Shown here piece after piece: positions 11,117-20,581 of a stretch of 64,000 bases of DNA. Numbering within the stretch: position 1 is the first letter of the stretch; every line of letters begins with the position of its first letter. The notes under the pieces are model-generated. The model had not been told where the DNA came from. It searched no databases and saw only the letters and a list, made by a program, of their open reading frames with translations. This DNA is from Candidatus Rhodoferax bjergmarkensis (GTDB lineage Bacteria; Pseudomonadota; Gammaproteobacteria; Burkholderiales; Burkholderiaceae_C). The position numbers and the translations under genes are program-made. Location: assembly GCA_016708345.1 (NCBI GenBank), contig JADJFX010000009.1, positions 124,001-188,000 of the forward strand, given 5' to 3'.

Positions 11117-11755
11117 TCATTGGATTCCGTGTACACGCAATGCGAGTTGAAGGCGGTCGGAAACATTGAGTTTTTCAAAGACTGCGCTCAAGTGTGCTTT
11201 GACGGTTCGTTCCGTGATGCTGCAATCAACAGCTATTGCTTGATTAGTTGCCCCGTTGGCAGCCAATATCGCAATTTCACGCTCTCTTTGGGTCAGACTG
11301 TGCCCCCAATCTGGTGATGAGTTTTGTGCTTCGGAAATGGCTCGACCGGCACTTTGAATAAGCCGTTGCATCAGCGTTTTTCCAATCCAGACATATCCCG
11401 ACTGGACGACTTGAAAAACTTGAATCAATGTTTGTGCATCCGAAAATGCGTGACAGTATCCGGCGCAACCTGCATCTAGCGCCTCAATGGCTTGCCGTTC
11501 GCTGGGGTTCGAACTGGTCGCAACTACCCGAACACCGTCTTTGCTTATGAGTTGCTTCCAAGTTGTGGTTTTCCAAGGTGGGATTTGCGGCAGCGCCAAG
11601 TCAATCCAAATCAGGGTGCCTGGCATTATTGACTGCAAGTGCAGGGTTTCAAAAATCTTCGCAATAACATGTTCCTGCAATGCAAAAGCGCGTTGCCAGT
11701 GCGTCAAAAGTCCTTCATCATGGCTTGCAAAAAGCAACTTCAATTCAGTACTCAT
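11117..11755 (-). CDS. LuxR-type response regulator with a degenerate receiver, in the lapBC operon
   Basis: 212 residues. The C-terminal third is a LuxR/FixJ helix-turn-helix (LTQREREIAILAANGATNQAIAVDC, then ERTVKAHLSAVFEKLNV). The N-terminal part folds like a receiver and keeps a candidate phospho-acceptor Asp (LIWIDLALP). The conserved Lys region is replaced by GCAGYCHAF, so phosphorylation control is doubtful. Its start overlaps the stop of lapC by four bases (ATGA), and it sits directly upstream of the adhesin gene. It probably adjusts adhesin or exporter expression. No sensor kinase lies nearby. Confidence 0.82.
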   Translation of the reverse strand: MSTELKLLFASHDEGLLTHWQRAFALQEHVIAKIFETLHLQSIMPGTLIWIDLALPQIPPWKTTTWKQLISKDGVRVVATSSNPSERQAIEALDAGCAGYCHAFSDAQTLIQVFQVVQSGYVWIGKTLMQRLIQSAGRAISEAQNSSPDWGHSLTQREREIAILAANGATNQAIAVDCSITERTVKAHLSAVFEKLNVSDRLQLALRVHGIQ

Positions 11756-13173
11756 CTTTCTGTCATTGCCTTGTTTTTGGCTCTCAATATAGGTTTGAGC
11801 AAATAGGCCAGCACTGATTTTTTGCCCGTCAAAATGTCTACCTCGGCGACCATACCGGGAATGATGGGCAGCTTTTGCGGACCTATGCTGCTGGCAAGCG
11901 TGCGCACGCGTACCAGAAAAAATGCGTTTCCTTTCTCGTCCAGCACACTGTCTGCGCTGATGTGTTCCAGCGTGGCGTCCAGGCCGCCGTAAGTTGTGTA
12001 GTCATAAGCTGTGAATTTAACCAATGCTTTCTGGCCAGGCCTCAGAAATGCAATATCTTTAGGAAGCACGCGCGCTTCAAGTAATAACGCGTCGTCTGAC
12101 GGCACCACTTCGATCAGGTCTTTGCCTGGTTGTACGACCCCGCCAACCGTGTTGATCTTGAGTTGCTTGACGGTTCCATTGACCGGAGATCGTATTTCGG
12201 TTTGTTTAACCCGGTCTTCCAACGCAGTACTTTCTTCAGAGAGTGCGTTAAGTTTCGCGTTGGTTTCGCTTAACTCGGAACGAGCAATATTGCGAAAAGT
12301 CAATTCAACTTCTTGCATCTTCCGGTTGGCTTCCGAAACTGAAGATTCAAGACGGGGAATATCTGAGTTGGCACTGTCCCGCTCGCCTCTGTAGCGAGCA
12401 ACGTCACGTTCCAGGCGCATCAGTTCGACGTCTGAGATGGCCCCGGTTTTGACAAGTGGACGTGTCATTTCAAGCTCTCGTGCAGTCAAATTGAAGCTTT
12501 GAGTTGCTTGCTCCCGACGCGCCCTCACTGAAATTAACTCCTGCGATCGTTGCAAAGATTGTTGTCTTGCTACGCCAATGGTTGCGTCGAGTTCTGCCCG
12601 ACGCGATTCATATAGTGCCTGTTCTTGCGCCACGATTTGCGGTGCTTCTTTCTCAACATCTTCGTGCGGCGCAAAACGTGTGCCCTCGGCCAGTGCCTTG
12701 AGCCTTGCCGCCTTGGCCAGAAGCGACAAATACTGCGACCTATTTTCCCGCAGGGAAGATACCATCCGCGTGGGATCGACCTTCAGCAGTAAATCGCCGA
12801 TTTTGACGCTTTGCCCTTCCTTGACCAGTATCTCGGAAACCATCCCGCCGTCCATACTTTGAAGAACTTGAACCTGGCGTGAAGGAATGACTTTGCCTTC
12901 GCCTCGAGTGACCTCATCAAGTACCGCCAGCGCCGACCATATCAGTAGCACCAAGACCACCGCAACGCTGAGCCAAACGATGATCCGGGCACCGCGTGGT
13001 GTTTGCTCTGCGATGGCCCAATCAGCATTGGTATCGAAATCGCTGTCTGACTCCTTTTGTATTCCATCGACAGCGCTGAAGAGCCGATCGAGTCCGGCCG
13101 AACACTTCTGATAGAACTTCGCCCAGTAAAGTGACAGACGATTTTTCGGTGAATGCGGAGAATTGAACATCAT
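11752..13173 (-). CDS. lapC: LapC/HlyD-family membrane-fusion adaptor of the type I secretion system
   Basis: 473 residues. A cytoplasmic N-terminus is followed by one membrane anchor (IIVWLSVAVVLVLLIWSALAV) and a lipoyl/barrel-sandwich half (VIPSRQVQVLQSMDGGMV, LVKEGQSVKIGDLLLKVDP). A long coiled-coil hairpin (about residues 140-310) precedes the second lipoyl half and beta-barrel (VNGTVKQLKINTVGGVVQPG), and the C-terminus has VDILTGKKSVLAYLLKP. This is the periplasmic adaptor linking LapB to the TolC channel. Start and stop overlap the neighbouring genes by four bases on each side, so translation is probably coupled with lapB and the regulator. Confidence 0.93.
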   Translation of the reverse strand: MMFNSPHSPKNRLSLYWAKFYQKCSAGLDRLFSAVDGIQKESDSDFDTNADWAIAEQTPRGARIIVWLSVAVVLVLLIWSALAVLDEVTRGEGKVIPSRQVQVLQSMDGGMVSEILVKEGQSVKIGDLLLKVDPTRMVSSLRENRSQYLSLLAKAARLKALAEGTRFAPHEDVEKEAPQIVAQEQALYESRRAELDATIGVARQQSLQRSQELISVRARREQATQSFNLTARELEMTRPLVKTGAISDVELMRLERDVARYRGERDSANSDIPRLESSVSEANRKMQEVELTFRNIARSELSETNAKLNALSEESTALEDRVKQTEIRSPVNGTVKQLKINTVGGVVQPGKDLIEVVPSDDALLLEARVLPKDIAFLRPGQKALVKFTAYDYTTYGGLDATLEHISADSVLDEKGNAFFLVRVRTLASSIGPQKLPIIPGMVAEVDILTGKKSVLAYLLKPILRAKNKAMTER

Positions 13174-15380
13174 CCTGCCTTACCAATTCTGCCGCTTTGC
13201 AAGGCTTCGATAACTTGTTTCTTGGGGCCGTCGGCCATGATCTGGCCATTGTCAATCACAATCAGTCGGTCTGCCAATTCGAGCAACGACGTTCGATGCG
13301 TTACCAGAATGACTGTTTTGCCAGTCGTGAAACGCCGCAAGCGCGCTTTGAGTGCCTCTTCGCTTTGATGGTCCATGGCGCTGCTTGGCTCATCGAGCAG
13401 AAGAATGGGAGCATCATTGAGAACGGCCCGGGCGATACCTACGGCCTGTCTTTGGCCGCCCGACAAGGATTCCCCGCGTTCACCGATGGGCATGTCAAAG
13501 CCGCGCGGGTGCCGATTGGCGAATTCGGTAACGCCTGCGACCTCTGCCGCGTCGATCACATCCTGATCGTCAGCAAAAGGTGCGCCCAAGGCAATGTTTT
13601 CCTTCAATGTGCCATAAAACAAGCTGACGTCTTGAGACACAAAACCAGCAGCCCTGCGCAGTTCTGCGGGGTCAATCTGCCGCATGTCAATGCCATCAAT
13701 CAGTATGGCCCCTTCGGTGGGTTGATAAAGGCCAAGTACCAGTTTTTGTATGGTTGACTTGCCCGAACCGACACGGCCGATAAACGCAACTTTTTCACCC
13801 GCTTGAATCTTGAATGAAACCTTGTTGAGCACGTTTTGCTGTTGCCCTGGGTAGGTGAAGCTGACATTTTTGAATTCAATTTCACCCTGAAATCCAGCGC
13901 GATGGACAAAAGCAGATGCATCAAACCGCTCGGGTTTGGTTTGCATGTGGGTTTCAATCGACATCAAACCACTCTTGGCATTGTGGTACTGCATCAAAAG
14001 TCCGGCAACCTGCCCAAAAGGTGCCATGGCTCGGGCAGCGAGCATAGACGCAGCGATGATGGCACCCATACTGATTTGGTGGTCCATGAGCAAATACACG
14101 CCGATCATCAGGACGGTGACTGAAACCAGTTGCTGCATCATTTGCGCGAAATTCATGATGATCGATGAAAGCAATTTCAGCTTGGTCCCGTTTTGCGCCA
14201 GAAATACCGTGGAGTGTTCCCAATTGCGCTGAAATCCACTTTCCGCCACCATGAACTTGATGGTTTCGATTCCGACCAGGCTTTCAACCAGCGTTGCGTT
14301 GCGCTGCGACGTGGCTCGCTGCGAAACATCCACCAATTCCTTCATTTTTTGCTGCACCACCACCGATGCGACCAGCAACAGCACAATACACATCACAGGG
14401 GGAATAAGGAGCAATGGAGATATCCAAGCGATGGCTGCAAAAAATAAAAACACAAAGGGCAGGTCTACCAAGGTTGTAATCGAAGCAGAGGCCACAAAGT
14501 CCCGAACCGACTCGAAGGCTCTAAGGTTTGCAGCAAAAGAGCCAACCGAGGCGGGTCGATCCGCCATGCGCAGCCCCAGTACGCGCTCCATGATCCGGGC
14601 AGAGAGGGTGACGTCGATACGTTTTCCGGCTGTATCAAGAATGTACGCCCGAAGAACGCGCAATGCGGTATCAAACACCAATGTCAACAGCACGCCAATC
14701 GCCAGCACCCACAGCGTTTCTACTGCCCGGTTGGGTACAACCCGGTCATAAACCGTCATTGAAAACATCGGAATTGCCAAGGCGAACAAGTTGACCAGCA
14801 GAGCTGCGAGCAGACTGTCGCGGTACAAGCGCCAGTTTTGGAGCACCACCCCCCAAAACCAATGTTGTGATTTAACCTGACCGGTGTCTGGAGTTCGTGG
14901 GTCAAACTTGAAAACCGGGCGGATAAAGAAGACAACGCCAGCATAAATGGCCGCCAGAGCTTCTTTTGTCAGAACGTCAGCCGATTCACCATTCTCCGGA
15001 AATCGCACCCGGGCGTCGCCGTTGTCCATCCACTCCAACAAAACACAAGCCTGCTTGTCCTTTAGAAGAAGGATCGCGGGCAGCAGGCCGGGGCGCAAAT
15101 CAGTTAAGGACCGACGGGCCAATCTTGCGGTCAAGCCGGCCCGAGCGGCTGCACGTGGCAGCAAGGCAGGGGTCAGCAAGTTACTCTCCAGTGGCAAGCC
15201 TGCTGATAGCGCTTCTTGGGTTGCAGCGATGCCAAAGAGACGGGCAATGGCAACCACGCAGTCAAGCAGGGGATCAAAATGGGTGCTGTGTTCCCCCACG
15301 CGCCATGCGCTGGCAGCTGGCGATTCAAGGCGCTGCGGCTCAGTGCGTGGCATAGCGAAAAAACTCAGCGTTGAGGTCAA
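13170..15380 (-). CDS. lapB: LapB-type ABC exporter for the adhesin (type I secretion ATPase)
   Basis: 736 residues. A degenerate C39-like domain (about residues 30-150) precedes a six-helix transmembrane domain. The C-terminal nucleotide-binding domain has Walker A GRVGSGKST, signature LSGGQRQAVGIARA, Walker B ILLLDEPSSAMD and switch His VTHRT. Such C39-like domains bind RTX substrate and do not cleave it. The frame opens with TTG at 15380; an ATG at 15353 (MPRTEPQRLE) is an alternative, and neither has a strong ribosome-binding site. The gap to the upstream small gene is 8 bases and the 3' end overlaps lapC by four bases. Confidence 0.93.
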   Translation of the reverse strand: MTSTLSFFAMPRTEPQRLESPAASAWRVGEHSTHFDPLLDCVVAIARLFGIAATQEALSAGLPLESNLLTPALLPRAAARAGLTARLARRSLTDLRPGLLPAILLLKDKQACVLLEWMDNGDARVRFPENGESADVLTKEALAAIYAGVVFFIRPVFKFDPRTPDTGQVKSQHWFWGVVLQNWRLYRDSLLAALLVNLFALAIPMFSMTVYDRVVPNRAVETLWVLAIGVLLTLVFDTALRVLRAYILDTAGKRIDVTLSARIMERVLGLRMADRPASVGSFAANLRAFESVRDFVASASITTLVDLPFVFLFFAAIAWISPLLLIPPVMCIVLLLVASVVVQQKMKELVDVSQRATSQRNATLVESLVGIETIKFMVAESGFQRNWEHSTVFLAQNGTKLKLLSSIIMNFAQMMQQLVSVTVLMIGVYLLMDHQISMGAIIAASMLAARAMAPFGQVAGLLMQYHNAKSGLMSIETHMQTKPERFDASAFVHRAGFQGEIEFKNVSFTYPGQQQNVLNKVSFKIQAGEKVAFIGRVGSGKSTIQKLVLGLYQPTEGAILIDGIDMRQIDPAELRRAAGFVSQDVSLFYGTLKENIALGAPFADDQDVIDAAEVAGVTEFANRHPRGFDMPIGERGESLSGGQRQAVGIARAVLNDAPILLLDEPSSAMDHQSEEALKARLRRFTTGKTVILVTHRTSLLELADRLIVIDNGQIMADGPKKQVIEALQSGRIGKAG

Positions 15381-15388
15381 CGTAGCGA

Positions 15389-15712
15389 TCAGATAATTTG
15401 ATCATCATCTTCCAAAAGGTTCAGTGCACCTTGAAGGCGGCTGCGAAGCCCTTTGCGGGCTGTCATTTTCTGTTGTGCTGCCACAGGCAAATCGGTATGG
15501 CGGATTACATTTTTCATGATCAGTGCATCGATCAAATCTTCAATCACCCGAACAAATTCTGCATCAGTCTCATTAAAAGTGGGGTTTGCACTGCCGGTAT
15601 TGAAAAACTGTTGAATTTCAGGGTTGTTGTCGTCCATCATTTCGCTGCCAAGCTGTGGCTGTTTTGAAAGAGATTGAATACTCCCATCGGGGTTTCGGAC
15701 AACGTGAAACAT
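15389..15712 (-). CDS. Conserved small protein, first gene of the lapBC operon
   Basis: 107 residues, acidic, no signal peptide or membrane segment. It opens MFHVVRNPDGSIQSLSKQP and contains an IEDLIDALIMKNVIRHTDLP helix and AAQQKMTARKGLRSRL near the end. As I recall, similar small proteins occur widely in Betaproteobacteria and are sometimes mislabelled 'tryptophan synthase subunit beta-like'; nothing here supports an enzyme. It ends 8 bases before lapB, so it is likely co-transcribed with the exporter. Function unknown. Confidence 0.72.
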   Translation of the reverse strand: MFHVVRNPDGSIQSLSKQPQLGSEMMDDNNPEIQQFFNTGSANPTFNETDAEFVRVIEDLIDALIMKNVIRHTDLPVAAQQKMTARKGLRSRLQGALNLLEDDDQII

Positions 15713-15861
15713 GAAATTGATCGTTAATTGAGGGGGTGGATGCTAATGACAGCCTCATTTCAAAAGCATGGTATCACTGCAGGCTTTTTGTTGCTGATCA
15801 AATGGATTGCCTCAAAGTCAATTCTCACGCCATCGATCGTTACATAATTTTGATGTTGATC

Positions 15862-15901
15862 TTGTACTCCACGGGGTATGTGTGTATACTCCACTAGGTA
15901 T
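15862..15901 (+). promoter_or_regulatory. Sigma-70-type promoter overlapped by two tandem CsoR-family operator palindromes
   Basis: A TTGTAC hexamer at 15862-15867 and a TATACT hexamer at 15885-15890 are 17 bases apart. Two related 16-base imperfect palindromes cover them: GTACTCCACGGGGTAT (15864-15879) and ATACTCCACTAGGTAT (15886-15901), with start points 22 bases (about two helical turns) apart. The form ATAC-N8-GTAT with C-rich and G-rich halves resembles operators of CsoR/FrmR/CstR (DUF156) repressors. One such repressor is the last gene of the operon, so autoregulated repression is the natural reading. Confidence 0.75.
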
Positions 15902-15914
15902 TACGAGGTGCTTC

Positions 15915-17021
15915 ATGCTTGCTAACAATTCTCTGGTCATCGGATCGCTCACTCGCCGGCTTGCGCCGTGGTGTGCGCTTTTGATTCTGTCAACTGCCCA
16001 GGCGCAGGGCGTCATTCAAGTACCCTCCGTGTCGGTGCAGCTCAAATCGGTTGGTATCGGGTTTGAACTCGATGGATTGATCCAGCCGGTTAAGCAAAGC
16101 ACAATATCGGCGCAAGCGGCTGGCCGGGTGGCCACCTTGTTGGTCAAGGCAGGCGACAAGGTGCAGGCGGGGCAGATGCTGCTTTCCATTGACGACCGCG
16201 AGGCGCAGACCGGGGTTCAGCGCAGCCAGGCACAGGTGGCGCAGGCGCAGGCCGAGTTGCGCAATGCACAGGCCAGCTTTGACCGCACCCGGAACCTGCA
16301 GATCAAAGGTTTTGTCAGCACGGCGGCCTTGGATACAGCCGACTCCCAACTCAAAAGCGCACTGGCCGCACGCGATCAGGCCAGCGCAGCGGCGCGCCAG
16401 TCCACGTTGGCACAGGGCTTCACCCGCGTGACCGCGCCTTACGACGGCTGGGTGCTGCAGACGCAGGTGGAGGCGGGCGACTTGGCTGTGCCGGGCAAAC
16501 CGCTGTTGACGCTGTATGCCCCGCTGCCGATTCGCGCCGTGGTGCAGGTGCCAGTCTCGCGCGGCGCACAGGCCAAGGCGGCCAGCGCCGCCGAGGTGCT
16601 GCTGTCTGGCGGCAAAGGCGATGGTGACGGCGGCGCACGCTGGATTCGTCCGGTGTCCATCAGCACTGTGCCGACCGCCGACCCGGTGTCCCAAACCATG
16701 GAGTGGCGGCTTGAACTGCCTTCTGAAGCCGCCAAGGTTTTGTTGCCCGGCCAGCAGGTGAAAGTGCGTTTTGCCGGGGCGCAAGCCAATCGGCGGGTCG
16801 TGCCAATGTCCGCCGTGCTCCAGCGTGGAGAATTGACGGCAGTCTATGTGGTCTCAGGCCAGGGTTTTGTGCTCAAGGCGGTTCGTCTGGGCGCTGAGCA
16901 TGGGGCGGATGGCGTGGAGGTGCTGGCCGGTTTGCTGGACACCGACCGCGTGGCGCTGGACCCGGTGAAAGCCGGGCTGGCGGGTGCCCAAGCAGTCTCT
17001 CCGCCCGCAGCTGCGAAGTGA
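15915..17021 (+). CDS. RND periplasmic adaptor (HlyD/MFP family)
   Basis: About 368 residues from ATG 15915, which has GAGG seven bases upstream; an upstream TTG/GTG frame extends over the operators and is rejected. A signal peptide (ends ...ILSTAQAQG) is followed by lipoyl halves (VATLLVKAGDKVQAGQMLLS and FTRVTAPYDGWVLQTQVEAGD) flanking an alpha-hairpin, then beta-barrel and membrane-proximal domains. It should couple the RND pump encoded next to an outer-membrane channel; no TolC gene is in this operon. First gene after the operator pair. Confidence 0.88.
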   Translation: MLANNSLVIGSLTRRLAPWCALLILSTAQAQGVIQVPSVSVQLKSVGIGFELDGLIQPVKQSTISAQAAGRVATLLVKAGDKVQAGQMLLSIDDREAQTGVQRSQAQVAQAQAELRNAQASFDRTRNLQIKGFVSTAALDTADSQLKSALAARDQASAAARQSTLAQGFTRVTAPYDGWVLQTQVEAGDLAVPGKPLLTLYAPLPIRAVVQVPVSRGAQAKAASAAEVLLSGGKGDGDGGARWIRPVSISTVPTADPVSQTMEWRLELPSEAAKVLLPGQQVKVRFAGAQANRRVVPMSAVLQRGELTAVYVVSGQGFVLKAVRLGAEHGADGVEVLAGLLDTDRVALDPVKAGLAGAQAVSPPAAAK

Positions 17022-17022
17022 G

Positions 17023-20000
17023 ATGAGCATGAACGACAAAGCCTCTATGGGTATCTCCGGGCGCATTGCAGCGGCCTTTCAGGCCAATGCCCTCACGCCT
17101 TTGCTGGCGTTGGTGGCCTTGCTGCTGGGCCTGTTTGCGGTGCTGGTGACGCCGCGTGAGGAAGAGCCGCAGATCAATGTAACGATGGCCAATGTGCTGA
17201 TACCGTTCCCCGGTGCCAGCAGTGCCGATGTGCAAAACATGGTGGCGCGCCCGGCCGAGCAGGTGCTGAGCCAGATTGCGGGCATTGAGCACACCTATTC
17301 GGTGGCGCGACCCGGACTGGCCGTGCTGACGCTGCAGTTCAAGGTGGGCGTGCCGCGCACCGAGGCGCTGGTGCGTTTGTACGACGTGCTCAATGCCAAT
17401 CAGGATTGGTTGCCCCGAGAGTTGGGTACGCTGCCCCCGATTGTGAAACCCAAGGGCATTGACGATGTGCCGGTGGTTGGCGTCACCTTGTGGAGCCGTG
17501 AAGCCTTGCCCGCCTCAGAGCTGGAGCGCGTGGCGCACGCGGTGGAGAGCGAGCTTAAAAGCGTGCCCGGCAGCCGCGAGGTGCGCACCATCGGCGGCCC
17601 AGGCCGTGCCGTGCATGTGTGGCTGGACCCGGTGCGCCTGCGTGAGCGCGGGGTGGATGTGCTTTCGCTCAAACAGTCCCTGTCCGCCTCCAATTTCGCG
17701 ATGCCTTCCGGGGCGGTGCTGGACACGGCCACAGATAATGGTCAATCGGCGCAGATGCTGAGCGTTGAAACCGGTGAGTTTTTGCACTCCGCACAGGATG
17801 TGGGCGACCTGGTGGTGGGGGTCGCCAAGGGCTTGCCGGTGTACCTGCGTGAAGTGGCGCGGATTGAAACCGGTGCACAACTGCCGCAGCGCTACGTGTG
17901 GTTTTCGCCCGGCAGTGCGGCCACCCAGCCTGCTGCTGCAGCAGCGAGTGACAAGGCAGCACCAAGTACTGCGGTGAAGCCGGGTGGTGTCTACCCTGCG
18001 GTGACGATCACCGTCACCAAAAAACCGGGTGAAAACGCGGTGGACGTGGCGCGGGCGGTGCGCGAGCGTGTGAAAGTCTTGGGCAACACGGTGATTCCCT
18101 CGAACATCGAAACCACCGTCACGCGCGACTATGGTGAAACGGCGGCCGAAAAAGCCAATAAGTTGATTCAAAAACTGGCCTTTGCCACCGGCTCGGTCAT
18201 CCTGCTGGTCGGCTTTGCCTTGGGCAAGCGCGAAGCGGTGATTGTGGGCGCTGCCGTGATCCTGACCTTGAGCGCCACCTTGTTTGCCTCCTGGGCCTGG
18301 GGCTTTACGCTGAACCGCGTGTCCCTGTTCGCGCTCATTTTTTCGATTGGCATTTTGGTGGACGACGCCATCGTGGTGGTCGAAAACATTCACCGCCACC
18401 AGCAGCTCACCCCCGAGGCCAGCCTGAAAGACATCATTCCCCGCGCGGTTGATGAAGTGGGCGGTCCCACCATCTTGGCCACCCTGACTGTCATCGCCGC
18501 CTTGCTGCCGATGGCTTTTGTGTCTGGTTTGATGGGCCCTTACATGAGCCCGATTCCAATCAACTCCAGTTTGGGCATGGCACTGTCGCTGGCGATTGCC
18601 TTCACCGTCACACCCTGGCTCTCGCTCAAGTTGATGAAGCCCCATGCCCACGCGCAGGCGGCGCACGGTGAGCCCAAAGGACTGGGGCCAAAACTTCAAA
18701 CCCTGTTCGCCCGCGTGCTGACCCCATTCTTGAACAGCGCCCGCAAACGCTGGCTCCTGCTGGGCGGTATTGTGGTGGCCCTGATGCTGTCGGTCGGCCT
18801 GACGCTGGTGCAATGGGTCGTCATGAAGATGCTGCCGTTTGACAACAAGAGCGAGTTCCAGGTGGTGGTGGAGATGCCTGCGGGCACGGCGCTGGAAAAC
18901 ACCGCGGCCACGCTGCACGAGCTGGGCGCGTTTCTGGCCCAGCAGCCCGAGGTGCTCAACCTGCAAGCCTATGCGGGTACCGCCTCGCCCATCACCTTCA
19001 ACGGCCTGGTGCGCCAGTACTATTTCCGTAGCGAGGCCGACCAGGGCGACCTGCAAGTGAACCTGGTGGACAAGCAGCACCGCAGCGAAAAAAGCCATGT
19101 GATCGCCCAGCGTTTACGCCCGGAATTGGAAAAAATCGGTCTGCGCCATGGTGCCCGCATCAAAGTCGTGGAAGTGCCGCCCGGTCCGCCCGTGATGTCG
19201 CCGCTGGTCGCTGAGGTTTATGGCCCCGATGAAGCGGGCCGCCAGCAAGTGGCCAGCCGCCTGGCCAAAGTGTTTGCGGACACGCCGGACATTGTGGGCG
19301 TTGAGACGTCACTCAAGGAAAACGCCCCCCGCGCCTATTTGCGGGTGCGCCGACAGCGCGCCGAATCCTTGGGCATTCCGGTGGCGGTGGTGGCCCAAAC
19401 GGCGGCCATGGCCCTGTCGGGCGCGGATGCGGCTTACCTGCACGATGGCCAGTCCAAATACCCGGTGCCGGTGCGCCTGCAGTTGCCGCTGGCGTCGCAA
19501 GTGGGGCTGGATGCCTTGCTGGCCATGCCCTTGCGTGCGGCCAACGGCCAGATGGTGCCTTTGTCCGAGCTGGTGCAGGTTGAGCGTGGTGTCATCGACA
19601 AGCCCTTGTTCACCAAGGACTTGCAGGGCCTGAGTTATGTGTTTGGCGACAAGGCGGGCAAGCTCGACTCGCCTTTGTATGGCCTTTTTGCCATCCGCAG
19701 CCAATTGGCCAAGGCTGCCTTGCCCGGCACGGGGGAACTGGGGGAGTTCTGGATTCGCCAGCCTATTGACCCCTACCGTCAATACGCCATCAAGTGGGAT
19801 GGCGAATGGCAGATCACCTATGAGACCTTCCGCGACATGGGCGCTGCCTATGGCGTGGGGCTGATCCTGATTTATTTGCTGGTGGTGGCGCAGTTCCGCA
19901 GTTACCTGACGCCGCTGGTCATCATGGCGCCGATTCCGCTCACCATGATTGGCGTCATGCCCGGCCATGCCATCATGGGCGCGCAATTTACCGCCACCTC

Positions 20001-20331
20001 CATGATCGGCATGATCGCGCTGGCTGGCATCATCGTGCGCAACTCTATTTTGCTGGTCGACTTTATCGAGCTGCAAGTGGCGCAGGGCCAGGCTTTCAAG
20101 GACGCCGTGGTGCAGTCCGCCGCCGTGCGGGCGCAGCCGATTGCGCTGACCGGCCTGGCCGCCATGATCGGCGCCTTCTTCATTCTGGACGACCCCATTT
20201 TTAACGGGCTGGCCGTGTCCCTGATCTTCGGCATTCTGGTCTCGACCCTGCTCACACTGGTGGTTATTCCGGTGCTGTATTACGCGCTGTACTGGCGCAA
20301 ATTTGTTCCCTTGTCCCCTTCCTCAACTTAA
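17023..20331 (+). CDS. RND-family efflux transporter, inner-membrane pump
   Basis: About 1,102 residues, normal for a tripartite RND pump. The first membrane helix (LTPLLALVALLLGLFAVLVTP) is followed by a porter domain, then the TM4 segment with GILVDDAIVVVENIH containing the two Asp of the proton relay. The second half repeats the arrangement, with GIIVRNSILLVDFIE near the C-terminus. It starts two bases after the adaptor stop. Closest overall type is the hydrophobe/amphiphile or AcrB-like group; the substrate cannot be read from sequence. Operon context suggests a reactive-sulfur-related role (inference). Confidence 0.9.
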   Translation: MSMNDKASMGISGRIAAAFQANALTPLLALVALLLGLFAVLVTPREEEPQINVTMANVLIPFPGASSADVQNMVARPAEQVLSQIAGIEHTYSVARPGLAVLTLQFKVGVPRTEALVRLYDVLNANQDWLPRELGTLPPIVKPKGIDDVPVVGVTLWSREALPASELERVAHAVESELKSVPGSREVRTIGGPGRAVHVWLDPVRLRERGVDVLSLKQSLSASNFAMPSGAVLDTATDNGQSAQMLSVETGEFLHSAQDVGDLVVGVAKGLPVYLREVARIETGAQLPQRYVWFSPGSAATQPAAAAASDKAAPSTAVKPGGVYPAVTITVTKKPGENAVDVARAVRERVKVLGNTVIPSNIETTVTRDYGETAAEKANKLIQKLAFATGSVILLVGFALGKREAVIVGAAVILTLSATLFASWAWGFTLNRVSLFALIFSIGILVDDAIVVVENIHRHQQLTPEASLKDIIPRAVDEVGGPTILATLTVIAALLPMAFVSGLMGPYMSPIPINSSLGMALSLAIAFTVTPWLSLKLMKPHAHAQAAHGEPKGLGPKLQTLFARVLTPFLNSARKRWLLLGGIVVALMLSVGLTLVQWVVMKMLPFDNKSEFQVVVEMPAGTALENTAATLHELGAFLAQQPEVLNLQAYAGTASPITFNGLVRQYYFRSEADQGDLQVNLVDKQHRSEKSHVIAQRLRPELEKIGLRHGARIKVVEVPPGPPVMSPLVAEVYGPDEAGRQQVASRLAKVFADTPDIVGVETSLKENAPRAYLRVRRQRAESLGIPVAVVAQTAAMALSGADAAYLHDGQSKYPVPVRLQLPLASQVGLDALLAMPLRAANGQMVPLSELVQVERGVIDKPLFTKDLQGLSYVFGDKAGKLDSPLYGLFAIRSQLAKAALPGTGELGEFWIRQPIDPYRQYAIKWDGEWQITYETFRDMGAAYGVGLILIYLLVVAQFRSYLTPLVIMAPIPLTMIGVMPGHAIMGAQFTATSMIGMIALAGIIVRNSILLVDFIELQVAQGQAFKDAVVQSAAVRAQPIALTGLAAMIGAFFILDDPIFNGLAVSLIFGILVSTLLTLVVIPVLYYALYWRKFVPLSPSST

Positions 20332-20343
20332 GGAGTATTTAGC

Positions 20344-20568
20344 ATGACCGTTCAGCGTTACATCGTTGTTTTTGCCGGCCTTTTCATCATGATTTCCCTG
20401 GCGCTGGGGGTAGAGGGCAGCCCCTTCTTCTACAGCAAATGGGCGCTCGCCTTCACCGCCTTTGTCGGGGCCAACCTGTTCCAGTCCGGATTCACCAATT
20501 TTTGCCCGCTCGGCATTATTTTGAAAAAATTGGGTGTGCCAGAGTCGAAAATCGGCTGTGCCAACTAA
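20344..20568 (+). CDS. DUF2892 (YgaP-type transmembrane) small membrane protein
   Basis: 74 residues with two membrane segments (YIVVFAGLFIMISLALGV and ALAFTAFVGANLFQSGFT) and the FCPLGIILKKLGV ending typical of DUF2892. In YgaP-like proteins this domain is attached to rhodanese domains of sulfur metabolism; here it stands alone. AAGGAG lies upstream of the ATG. Its place between an RND pump and an OsmC protein, under a CsoR-family regulator, fits a sulfur-stress operon. Confidence 0.85.
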   Translation: MTVQRYIVVFAGLFIMISLALGVEGSPFFYSKWALAFTAFVGANLFQSGFTNFCPLGIILKKLGVPESKIGCAN

Positions 20569-20581
20569 CTTAGGAAACCTC

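Noticed and set aside
13170..15380. LapB as a bacteriocin-type exporter with an active C39 peptidase
   Set aside because: The N-terminal domain is the degenerate C39-like type, and the genes around it belong to an RTX adhesin system.
15389..15712. 'Tryptophan synthase beta-like' identity for the small gene before lapB
   Set aside because: 107 residues, no pyridoxal site and no similarity by eye to TrpB; the name appears to be an annotation artefact.
17515..19098. Open frame of 527 codons on the strand opposite the RND pump
   Set aside because: It is a shadow of codon bias: the RND frame carries all conserved motifs, while the antisense protein is His/Gln/Gly-rich without domains.
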